Assembly: GCA_910578545.1 (NCBI GenBank)
Contig: CAJTPT010000006.1
Coordinates: 61,644 to 125,643, forward strand
Source: an uncultured Christensenella sp.
Lineage (GTDB): Bacteria > Bacillota > Clostridia > Christensenellales > Pumilibacteraceae
Direction of reading: 5' to 3'
Length of the DNA: 64,000 nt
The notes under the pieces are model-generated. The model did not search any database. It was not told the DNA's origin and saw nothing but the letters and a program-made list of their open reading frames with translations. This document shows, piece after piece, positions 42,168 to 49,781 of the stretch (position 1 is its first letter; each line of letters opens with the position of its first letter). A program made the translations under genes and the position numbers.

Positions 42168-43236
42168 AGACTTCCTCCGTATCAACGGCAGTATTCTTTT
42201 TCGGCTGTTCGGTTGTTGCGGCAGTACCGTCGTCGGCAGTTGTCAAAACTGTTTGCCCGTCGTCGTTATCGGTATCGAGCTTTACGGCAACGCCGTTGTT
42301 GTCCACCACTATATCTTGATTTTTTTTCTTTTTGCCTTTAATATCCGGCATAGGATGAGCAAGCTTTGTCTTGTCGTAATCCAAATAGTCGCTGTTAAGC
42401 TTCTTTTGGTCGACGAAAATAAATATCTTTTTGCCAAGCTTTTTGGCACGAATTACGTGCGTGAGAATTATCGCTACGCCCGCAATGATAAACAGTACGC
42501 TCACAAACACGCTTACGCGCATGCCGCCGAGCATCAGTACGTCGTTGACGCGTATCGACTCTATCCAAGTCCGACCTATTCCGTATATCAACGAATACAC
42601 AGCAAATACAAACCCGTCAAAGCTTTTACGTTTTCCAAGGTACAAATACAATAGCACGAAGAACCCGAAGAAGTTCCAAAGCGATTCGTAAAACCAAATC
42701 GAAGTGCGCCACTCGCCGTCTACAAGCATGCCTATGGGCGCCCACTGGAACGCGGGATTGGTTATTACCTCGCCGTAGCACTCGCCGTTGGTAAAGTTGC
42801 CCCAACGCGCTATGACCTGTCCGAGCATGATAAACGTAAAGCCTACATCCATAATCTGCCAGAACGACACATGTTTTTCGACAGGCAGGGATTTGCGGTT
42901 TTTAACCAAGTGAAATATGCCGGCACCCGCTATTGCGCCTATAAGTCCGCCGTATATCGCAAGCCCTGCGAGTCCCACGAAGTCGCCGTCGCTGAACCCG
43001 CAAAACTCGGCAAACGTCCATTTATGCCCATTAGGGTCGATACTGTCGAATACGACGTGATAGATTCGCGCGCCGATTATAGCAAGCGGCAAGCAAATCA
43101 AAATCATATCTATTACAGCGTCGCCTTCCAAACCGTGACGCTTAGCCGCAAAGTAAGCGCCTACGACGCCCGCCACTATTCCGGTTGCCATAAGCAAGCC
43201 GTACCAATTAAATGAACTTATAAACGCACTATTCAT
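42148..43236 (-). CDS. lgt: Prolipoprotein diacylglyceryl transferase with C-terminal extension
   Basis: 362 residues from the ATG at 43,236. Transfers diacylglycerol to the lipobox cysteine; its customers here include several lipoproteins in the window. The Lgt signature RWGNFTNGECYGE (about 138) and YGLLMATG near the start are present, with seven membrane helices. About 90 extra residues follow the last helix: basic, then Asp/Thr-rich and ending EVYEDKWD. An upstream in-frame ATG overlaps the -35 box and is rejected. The -10 box is 7 nt before the start, predicting a leaderless mRNA. Confidence 0.93.
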   Translation of the reverse strand: MNSAFISSFNWYGLLMATGIVAGVVGAYFAAKRHGLEGDAVIDMILICLPLAIIGARIYHVVFDSIDPNGHKWTFAEFCGFSDGDFVGLAGLAIYGGLIGAIAGAGIFHLVKNRKSLPVEKHVSFWQIMDVGFTFIMLGQVIARWGNFTNGECYGEVITNPAFQWAPIGMLVDGEWRTSIWFYESLWNFFGFFVLLYLYLGKRKSFDGFVFAVYSLIYGIGRTWIESIRVNDVLMLGGMRVSVFVSVLFIIAGVAIILTHVIRAKKLGKKIFIFVDQKKLNSDYLDYDKTKLAHPMPDIKGKKKKNQDIVVDNNGVAVKLDTDNDDGQTVLTTADDGTAATTEQPKKNTAVDTEEVYEDKWD

Positions 43237-43243
43237 AAAAATG

Positions 43244-43272
43244 ATTATAGTCCTTATAAGCTTTTTTGTCAA
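43244..43272 (-). promoter_or_regulatory. Consensus lgt promoter (TTGACA-N17-TATAAT)
   Basis: -35 at 43,272-43,267, -10 at 43,249-43,244; start codon at 43,236 lies 7 nt beyond the -10. Confidence 0.85.
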
Positions 43273-43301
43273 GCAATTTGCTTTATAATTAGTTTTTACC
43301 G

Positions 43302-44537
43302 CTACGGAGCGACCGCTATCCTCTGCGTTACGACTTTATACGTGTTATCTCGCACTTTTACGCGCTTGACAAGCTGTCCGTTCGGCGAATACAGATTGAG
43401 ATATGTTTCGCTCTTTACCCCGTCCTTGCCCGGCGATACGAGCAGTCTGTCGCCGCTTTGTGCCGTTTCGTCAAAGTACTTGCCGTCGACGTCGATAAAC
43501 TCTTCCGTTTCAAACTTAAGCGTTTGCACGACTATGCTCTCGGGCACAACCTTGTACTCTGAAGGTTCGCCGTACACCGTGACTGTGCCCTTACTACCGC
43601 CCGTCTTTACCGAAAAGTACACGGGGTGTGTGGTTACGTTGGTTATAAGCAGATCGCTTACCGAGCTTATCATAGCGTCCAGTCCCGCAGGGCAATAGGA
43701 CGGACAAATTGAATGCGCGTTTGCCTCGCAGTGCAATCCCGCTACGAGCGCGGCGTTGTATACCGCCGTAGAAGCCTGGCAAACGCCGCCGCCTATGCCG
43801 TCGGTATATTTGCCGTCCACGATAATCGTTGCGCTTTTAAACCCCGCGCTTTCCGTTCGTTCGCCCACTACTTTGTTAAAGGACAACGTTTCGCCCGCCT
43901 TTAAGCACAGCCCGTCAAACTTATTTAAAGCCTTAGTTACGTTGTGCGCACGCGCCGCGCTCGACGTTGTGTAATCGGTAGTGTACTTGCCGCGAAGTAT
44001 AAGATTTTGCTTGAGCTCGGCAGAAGTGGACTCGGGCATGATCGGGCGAACGTAACCCTTTACCCTGCCGCCGCCGCTGAACTTAAGCGCACAGTATATC
44101 GCCGCATATAGCTTTTGAGTATCGAGTTCGCGCCCGTTTTTTTCCTTTTTTACGCCGTATTTACCGCCATCATATGTGACCTCGGCGTTTTGCGGCTGTA
44201 CGTACAGTCCGTCCGCAATGCCGTCCACCGTTCGTACAAGTAACGGAAAACAGCGGTCGAGCGCGTCGCGGTAGCTTGCACCGCGTGCCAAACATCCGTC
44301 AACATACTCTATTTTTTCGGGTAGCGGCGCGTTGATCTTGCGCTTTTCTATTTGCTCGACAACAGAAAAATCGGACGGAGTTACGGGGCCGTCCGAATAC
44401 TTATAAATTTTACCTTCTACCGATATTTCCAATACGGCATAGCTTTGCGGCGTTGGATCTTCGGGCGCAAACCCGCACAGCGCCAGCGCGACAAATGCCG
44501 TAAATACTATGTAAATCGCCTTATTAACCCTTTTCAT
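43302..44537 (-). CDS. VanW-family exported protein
   Basis: 411 residues with an N-terminal signal peptide (to about residue 24). A peptidoglycan-binding-4-like region (about 50-130) precedes the VanW domain (LSFNKVVGERTESAGFK, then GGGVCQASTAVYNAAL and PAGLDAMI). The C-terminal ~100 residues are beta-rich. VanW proteins occur in many Firmicutes outside vancomycin clusters, and their function is not established; cell-wall association is likely. Note the absence of van ligase genes. Confidence 0.9.
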   Translation of the reverse strand: MKRVNKAIYIVFTAFVALALCGFAPEDPTPQSYAVLEISVEGKIYKYSDGPVTPSDFSVVEQIEKRKINAPLPEKIEYVDGCLARGASYRDALDRCFPLLVRTVDGIADGLYVQPQNAEVTYDGGKYGVKKEKNGRELDTQKLYAAIYCALKFSGGGRVKGYVRPIMPESTSAELKQNLILRGKYTTDYTTSSAARAHNVTKALNKFDGLCLKAGETLSFNKVVGERTESAGFKSATIIVDGKYTDGIGGGVCQASTAVYNAALVAGLHCEANAHSICPSYCPAGLDAMISSVSDLLITNVTTHPVYFSVKTGGSKGTVTVYGEPSEYKVVPESIVVQTLKFETEEFIDVDGKYFDETAQSGDRLLVSPGKDGVKSETYLNLYSPNGQLVKRVKVRDNTYKVVTQRIAVAP

Positions 44538-44580
44538 ACAACGATAGTATGTCGATATTCGGCGAATTTATGCGAAAAAG

Positions 44581-45942
44581 CTATTTACGTTTCGGAAGTT
44601 CGCTCGGCGTTTTGGGAAGCCTTGTCGCCGCACGGCGCAGCCACTCCGTCGTGTTGTTTTTGGGATTGATAATACACTCGCGCCATAAAACCTCGAGCGC
44701 GGCGGAAATAGCCTCGCTCTCGAAACCCATGTCCGCCAAGTCCTTACCCGTTATTCTCAGCGAACGTTTTAATATAGGCGCGTCCTCGGCGATCATCTTT
44801 TCGCGTACTGTTTCAAACCTGTGCGGCGCGGCGAGCGACTCGGGGTCAACCATGCCCGTCGCCTGCCTATCCGCTTTGATGAGCGCGACAAGCTTATCCA
44901 ATACGTCGTAATTTTTTGCGACGAATACGCGTATCTTGGACTCGCGCGCGTCGCCGCGCATATCGTACATGTGCAGTGCGCACAGCCGCGATACCTGGTC
45001 TATTACATCGTTGGGATAGCGCAAGCGGTTTAAAATAATCCTTGCAAGTATGGACGAATTTTTTTCGTGACCATAGAAGTTGCCGAAGTTTTTATAACAG
45101 TACGCCTTGCCGACGTCGTGAAGTAACGCTGCAAGTCTTAGGTTGTGAATGGGCGGCGCGTACAGCACGGTACGAAACAGATGTTCCATTATGTCGTACT
45201 TATGGAACTGTTCCGGCTGAGCAAACCCGTCGCATTCCGCCACCTCGGGAATGAGGTTCTTCCATAAAGCGAGCTGTTTTAAAAGCCGCATCGCCCTATA
45301 GTGCGCATTTTTAAATCCGTTAACCGTATCGGCGTATAGCATTTTATCAAGCTCGACTCGCTTGCGCTCGCTCGTGATGTCCGCGAGATTGGCGTTCATC
45401 GCCTTTGCCGCACGCGCCGTTTCGCCCTCGATTTTAAAATCGAGCTCGGCGGCTAACCGCACAAGCCGCAATAACCGCAAGCCGTCCGACTCAAACACGT
45501 GCTTGTTACAGCCGCGCAAAACCTTTTGTTCCACGTCGCGTACGCCGCCCGTCGGGTCGACTATCTCGTCACGCCTGACATTATAGTATATGGCGTTACA
45601 GCAAAAATCGCGGCGCTGAGCGTCCGCCACGAGGTCGGTCGTAAAACTCACCTTGGCAGGCGTATGCTCACCGCCCCGATTGTACAACTCGACGCGGAAC
45701 GGCGTGTATTCGTACTTTACGCCGTCACATGTAAGCTGAGCCGTACCCATGCGGTGATTTATCATCGTCATTGACGTGCGCGGCGGCAGGTTGAGCGCAA
45801 GCGCAGGAATGGGCCCCGCAATATCTATGTCGGTGCATTTATACCCGATAAGACTGTTGCGCACGTATCCGCCGACAACGTAAACGTTTTCGCCGAGCTC
45901 GTTTATAAACTTGGCGCTTTTTTCTTCGAGATTAATCTTCAT
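44581..45942 (-). CDS. cca: CCA-adding tRNA nucleotidyltransferase
   Basis: 453 residues from the ATG at 45,942. The frame stays open 73 codons further, but that part covers the divergent promoter region. The nucleotidyltransferase head has YVVGGYVRNSLIG and DIDIAG; the RRDFCCNAI motif and an HD domain (LAALLHDVGKAYC) follow. The HD-containing type both adds CCA and can have phosphohydrolase activity. The -10 box (45,953-45,958) is 10 nt from the start. Confidence 0.93.
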   Translation of the reverse strand: MKINLEEKSAKFINELGENVYVVGGYVRNSLIGYKCTDIDIAGPIPALALNLPPRTSMTMINHRMGTAQLTCDGVKYEYTPFRVELYNRGGEHTPAKVSFTTDLVADAQRRDFCCNAIYYNVRRDEIVDPTGGVRDVEQKVLRGCNKHVFESDGLRLLRLVRLAAELDFKIEGETARAAKAMNANLADITSERKRVELDKMLYADTVNGFKNAHYRAMRLLKQLALWKNLIPEVAECDGFAQPEQFHKYDIMEHLFRTVLYAPPIHNLRLAALLHDVGKAYCYKNFGNFYGHEKNSSILARIILNRLRYPNDVIDQVSRLCALHMYDMRGDARESKIRVFVAKNYDVLDKLVALIKADRQATGMVDPESLAAPHRFETVREKMIAEDAPILKRSLRITGKDLADMGFESEAISAALEVLWRECIINPKNNTTEWLRRAATRLPKTPSELPKRK

Positions 45943-45952
45943 ACTTGCAATC

Positions 45953-45981
45953 ATAATACCATATGTTACAAATAAAATCAA
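45953..45981 (-). promoter_or_regulatory. cca promoter (TTGATT-N17-TATTAT)
   Basis: -35 at 45,981-45,976, -10 at 45,958-45,953. It gives a leader of at most about 4 nt. Confidence 0.65.
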
Positions 45982-45990
45982 GACTTTAAA

Positions 45991-46019
45991 TTGACAAAAA
46001 TCACGCTTTATTATATAAT
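45991..46019 (+). promoter_or_regulatory. Esterase promoter (TTGACA-N17-TATAAT)
   Basis: Perfect boxes at 45,991-45,996 and 46,014-46,019, divergent from the cca promoter with 9 bp between the two -35 boxes. Confidence 0.85.
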
Positions 46020-46050
46020 ATTCGCAATAATAATTATACGGCGGTGAATA

Positions 46051-46806
46051 ATGAAACGCAAATACGAGATAGCTGTGCTTTCCAAGGGCAGCTTTGCGCG
46101 CACGATACGAATTTACGCACCCAAATGCGCCGACCGCGCTATCATCATGCACGACGGGCAAAACGTCTTTTACGACAGCGACGCTACATTTAAAAAAAGC
46201 TGGCGTGCATTGGACGTACTCAAAAGCCTTGCTATAAAAAATACCGCGGTAATCGGCATAGACAGCACGCCCTCGCGCGAGTACGACTATATGCCGTTTC
46301 CGTCCGAGCTCGAAGAGTACGGCATACCCAAAACCGGCGGAGGCGCGGACGCATATATGGAATACCTCGACACGATTATTCTGCCCTATCTCGACAGGCG
46401 CTTCGGCTTTAAAAAATACGCGATGCTCGGCTCGTCGGCGGGCGCGCTTGCCACGCTGTTCTTTGCGGCGCGTAAAAACTCCGCCGTTAAGGCGTACGGA
46501 TTATTTTCGACCCCGCTGTTTGTAAGCGGTGCGGCGTTTAAACAATTTTTCGAGACCGCCGAGTTCGACCCCGACGCGCTGTATCACGTGTACTGCGGCG
46601 GAAACGAAGGCACGGGCGAACTTTCGGACGAGCTTAAAGCGCTCGAATCGGATTTGTACATAACGGACGCGTTTACGCTCACCCAAGCGCTGCGAAAGAG
46701 CAATGTGCGGGCGCTTCACGTCGATATAATCAACTCTGCCACTCACGACGAAATAAATTGGCGCACACCGGAGCGCAAGTTCTTTAAGCTGTTTTCCGAG
46801 ATGTAA
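46051..46806 (+). CDS. Alpha/beta-hydrolase, esterase D/enterochelin-esterase-like
   Basis: 251 residues, no signal peptide. IIMHDGQNVFYDS (about 30) is typical of the esterase family. The nucleophile elbow is GSSAGAL (Ser near 131), and the C-terminal His is in ATHDEINW. This resembles the putative esterase/ferri-enterobactin esterase family (COG2819). GGCGGTGA precedes the ATG. Substrate unknown. Confidence 0.85.
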   Translation: MKRKYEIAVLSKGSFARTIRIYAPKCADRAIIMHDGQNVFYDSDATFKKSWRALDVLKSLAIKNTAVIGIDSTPSREYDYMPFPSELEEYGIPKTGGGADAYMEYLDTIILPYLDRRFGFKKYAMLGSSAGALATLFFAARKNSAVKAYGLFSTPLFVSGAAFKQFFETAEFDPDALYHVYCGGNEGTGELSDELKALESDLYITDAFTLTQALRKSNVRALHVDIINSATHDEINWRTPERKFFKLFSEM

Positions 46807-46941
46807 GCAAATCAAAGCGCCCGTATATGTGCGTGTGCTTCCGCACATGCGCGTATAACCGAAAAAAACAACCCTATAACTTGATATTAAGGTCGGTTTT
46901 AAGAACGACGGTTATCATATACACGACAATAAGACGGAAAG

Positions 46942-47095
46942 GCGTTATCCAACGCCGTCGTTACGATTTTAAAGCACAATAATTATTCGGTTGACGCCGT
47001 GTACAACGGACAAGACGCCATCGGCTATCTGATAAACGGAAATTACGACGGCGCAATCCTTGATATAGTGTGTCTAAAATGGACGGAATCGGCGC
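46942..47095 (+). pseudogene. Response-regulator receiver fragment
   Basis: The frame reads ALSNAVVTILKHNNYSVDAV and then VYNGQDAIGYLINGNYDG-AILDI, clearly an OmpR-type receiver up to the phosphorylation Asp region. The next motif, KMDGI, appears in another frame (shift between about 47,067 and 47,077), and the N-terminal and output domains are missing. No partner kinase is nearby. The rest of the 46,807-47,136 gap shows no gene. Confidence 0.7.
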
Positions 47096-47136
47096 GTATT
47101 GAGCGATAGCGCAAGAAAAACAATTCTAACTAACGC

Positions 47137-47172
47137 AAAAAGCGGCATGGTTTATCGCCACACCGCTTTGTT
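47137..47172. terminator. Bidirectional intrinsic terminator
   Basis: AAAAAGCGG pairs with CCGCTTTG around an inner GGC/GCC hairpin; T5 on the minus strand. Closes the leftward surface-lipoprotein unit. Confidence 0.7.
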
Positions 47173-47189
47173 TATTGTCGTTTTTTGGG

Positions 47190-49781
47190 TTATCCCTTGA
47201 TTAACACGAGCGCGATATTATCTAGCACCACGACCCTTACGGTCGCACGCGGGTGCAAGCTTTTTACAGCCGCCGATACCGTGGTTGAGATCGAACTGTC
47301 GTTTAGGCTGAACCCGTCCTCGACATAGATTTCCACTCCCTGATATGTGATCTTTTCGCTACCGCCGCCGGGTACCGAAACGGTAGTTAAACTGCTGTCG
47401 TAAGCCTTTGCGATAGCGGTGGATATCTCACGCAACCGCGACGTTTGATTTTCGCCCTTGGCTATCTTGCAGTTTATCGTTTTGCCGCCGAACGAATTTC
47501 CCGAATAAACGTCGAGCGGCGCGCTTGCCGTTTTGGGCGCATACTCAACCGTCGTGTCTTCATTGTATCTGTACGGCTCGTAGTGAGTTCCGTTTATTTG
47601 ACTGTCGGTGACAAAAAGATAATCGTGCAAGCCAAGCTCGTAATCGCTGCTCCGCAGTCCGTCCAGCGACATCGTGCCGTGAGAATCACCCCAAGTGCAG
47701 TCCACGACGTACCAAGCGTTTTGCACAAACACTTTATTCCAAGCGTGACCGCCCGAGTCGGCGAGCGAACTGCCCGCCTGCCCGACCACACGCACGCACG
47801 GGATACCCTCGATATTGCACATAAGCGCGTACGCCTTGCTCATACCGTCGCACACCGCGTAAGGATTATAAACCACCCCGCCTATGGGCGTAACGCCGTC
47901 GGCCAACACACCCTCAAGATAGTATGCCGAGTACGATTCGCCGCTCGTAGAAGTGCCTGTCGCGGGGGTGTCGTACGTAACGTGCCACATAATCCAATCG
48001 TAAATAGCGTGGGCCTTTTGAACGTCCGTCATGTCATCCGTGCAAATCTGCCTTAGCACGTTGCGCGCCAATGCGTACAACGTTTCGGCCACACTGCCGC
48101 TCTTCGGAATAGGTCGCGCGCCGTTTTGCACTGTCAAATACAGCTCGTCGGAATATTCGACGGGCATAGTCTTTTCCTCGTTGTCTATGGGGAAAACGTA
48201 ATCAGGACTTCTGTTCTTACCGCTGTCCATATTGATATGCGGCAAAACAGCGTGAAGCTGTTCGGAGCGCGTGCCGCTTACCGGAGTTTCCTTAGCCTCG
48301 CGAGTCGGGCTGTTGACGGTATTTACCGAAAACTGCGTGCGCATTACGTTACCGCCCAAATCCAATGCGTTCATACCCGAATAGTACCCGCTCGTCGCCG
48401 CAATCGGGAACGCCTCGTTCCACAGGTCAAGCGCACTTCCGTCGCGCTCGAACGCTATATAACAATCGAACGAAACGCTTACATTGCTCTTTTTGGGGCG
48501 GAAATACACGTAATGCTCTGCGACCGCCACATATTCCGCTTTTGAAGTTACGTACAAATCCCCGCAAGGAAGCATTGTGGTTATATACTTTTCAGCCGCA
48601 TTCGGCAGTTGCGTAAATGTAATGTAATCCGAATAAGCGCTTTCGGTATACACGTCGCCGTCACCCAACGATTTAACGCGGAACTTGTACGTATTCCGCG
48701 TAGTCCCGTCGGCGCAAACGCTCATTATTTGACCGAAGTCAAAACCGTTGTCCGAAAACATGGGCGCCTGCTCGCCCGCACTTTGCGAATACTCCTTTAC
48801 GTATCCCGCTTTATCTGTCACTTCCACACACGCATTGCCCCGTACGTCAAACTGCAAATACGCATGCGGATAGCAGTTATCAAACACCACGTAAATACCC
48901 GTCGGCAATACCGAGCCGATAAACACGCCTTCCTCGCTTAATACCGAAATGCCGTTGGCAAACCATTCCAGCGCATGCCGTCCTACCGTCGGACTGTACG
49001 TGTATTCGATATCAGAGCCCTCGTAGATGAGCGTTCCGTTATCGAACAACTGATAATAATTGTATTCGTTATCGCTTTCGCCCGCCGATATCGAAAACAC
49101 CACGCTGTCAAACGGCTCGGACTGTTCGAGCTTTCCGGTGTATTCCACCGATATGTCCACGGGGTGGAACACGCGCACAGTTACCGCTTCGGCTTCGATA
49201 CCGCCGCACGCGGCATGAACCGAGTATTCGCCCGCGTCGGTCGGGGTGAATATAAAGTCCTCGCCGCTTTTATTTACTCTTTCGACTTTGCCGTTGACGT
49301 ACCACGAAACGGTGCTCGCCTTTGCTGCCGCGCCGCTCGCGACAGTCGAAAAGCGCACCGCCGACGTTTGCCCCAACGTTTGAATAAGCTCGCCGCTTGC
49401 CTCGACGGTGAGCGAGTCGGGCTGTTTTGTGCTGACAACGATTTTCACCTTGTCGCTGTCGGTGTCCGTTTCCGCCGTGACGTACGTCGAGCCGACGGAC
49501 ACGCCTGTTACTATACACGTGCCGTTATTCACTTCGGCAATGCTCGTGTTGGACGAGAAAAGATTAAACGAGCTCGTTTCGGTTTCTATAACATTCAAAA
49601 GATTATAGCTTTCGCCCACGTCGAGATTTATTACCCCGACGGTAAACTCGATCGACGCATCGGCAAAAAGGTTATTAAAAAACGAGCACCCCGTCGACAC
49701 AAACACGACAACCGCCAAAGCAAGCGTTATCGCAAAGTATTTTAAAGAATATAAAAATGATTTTTTTGTCGTTTTCGCCAT
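47190..49781 (-). CDS. Surface lipoprotein with Ig-like domains and transglutaminase core
   Basis: 863 residues. Lipoprotein signal with lipobox STGC (Cys near residue 32). A Big_2-like beta domain (about 40-115), further Ig-like domains (to about 400), then a transglutaminase-like cysteine protease fold. The catalytic residues are visible: Cys in AVCDGMSKAYALM, His in GGHAWNKV and Asp in VDCTWGD. The C-terminal ~110 residues are a separate small domain. Extracellular transglutaminase-like proteins of this kind may process or cross-link surface proteins; the substrate is unknown. The ATG overlaps the stop of the upstream paralog (TAATG). Confidence 0.85.
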   Translation of the reverse strand: MAKTTKKSFLYSLKYFAITLALAVVVFVSTGCSFFNNLFADASIEFTVGVINLDVGESYNLLNVIETETSSFNLFSSNTSIAEVNNGTCIVTGVSVGSTYVTAETDTDSDKVKIVVSTKQPDSLTVEASGELIQTLGQTSAVRFSTVASGAAAKASTVSWYVNGKVERVNKSGEDFIFTPTDAGEYSVHAACGGIEAEAVTVRVFHPVDISVEYTGKLEQSEPFDSVVFSISAGESDNEYNYYQLFDNGTLIYEGSDIEYTYSPTVGRHALEWFANGISVLSEEGVFIGSVLPTGIYVVFDNCYPHAYLQFDVRGNACVEVTDKAGYVKEYSQSAGEQAPMFSDNGFDFGQIMSVCADGTTRNTYKFRVKSLGDGDVYTESAYSDYITFTQLPNAAEKYITTMLPCGDLYVTSKAEYVAVAEHYVYFRPKKSNVSVSFDCYIAFERDGSALDLWNEAFPIAATSGYYSGMNALDLGGNVMRTQFSVNTVNSPTREAKETPVSGTRSEQLHAVLPHINMDSGKNRSPDYVFPIDNEEKTMPVEYSDELYLTVQNGARPIPKSGSVAETLYALARNVLRQICTDDMTDVQKAHAIYDWIMWHVTYDTPATGTSTSGESYSAYYLEGVLADGVTPIGGVVYNPYAVCDGMSKAYALMCNIEGIPCVRVVGQAGSSLADSGGHAWNKVFVQNAWYVVDCTWGDSHGTMSLDGLRSSDYELGLHDYLFVTDSQINGTHYEPYRYNEDTTVEYAPKTASAPLDVYSGNSFGGKTINCKIAKGENQTSRLREISTAIAKAYDSSLTTVSVPGGGSEKITYQGVEIYVEDGFSLNDSSISTTVSAAVKSLHPRATVRVVVLDNIALVLIKG

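Noticed and set aside
28700..44537. Vancomycin resistance suggested by VanW-family and Ddl genes
   Set aside because: They are 14 kb apart, no vanH/A/X/R/S genes are present, and both families are common outside resistance clusters.
45943..46161. 73-residue N-terminal extension of the CCA enzyme
   Set aside because: It would cover both divergent promoters and part of the esterase gene; the family start fits 45,942.
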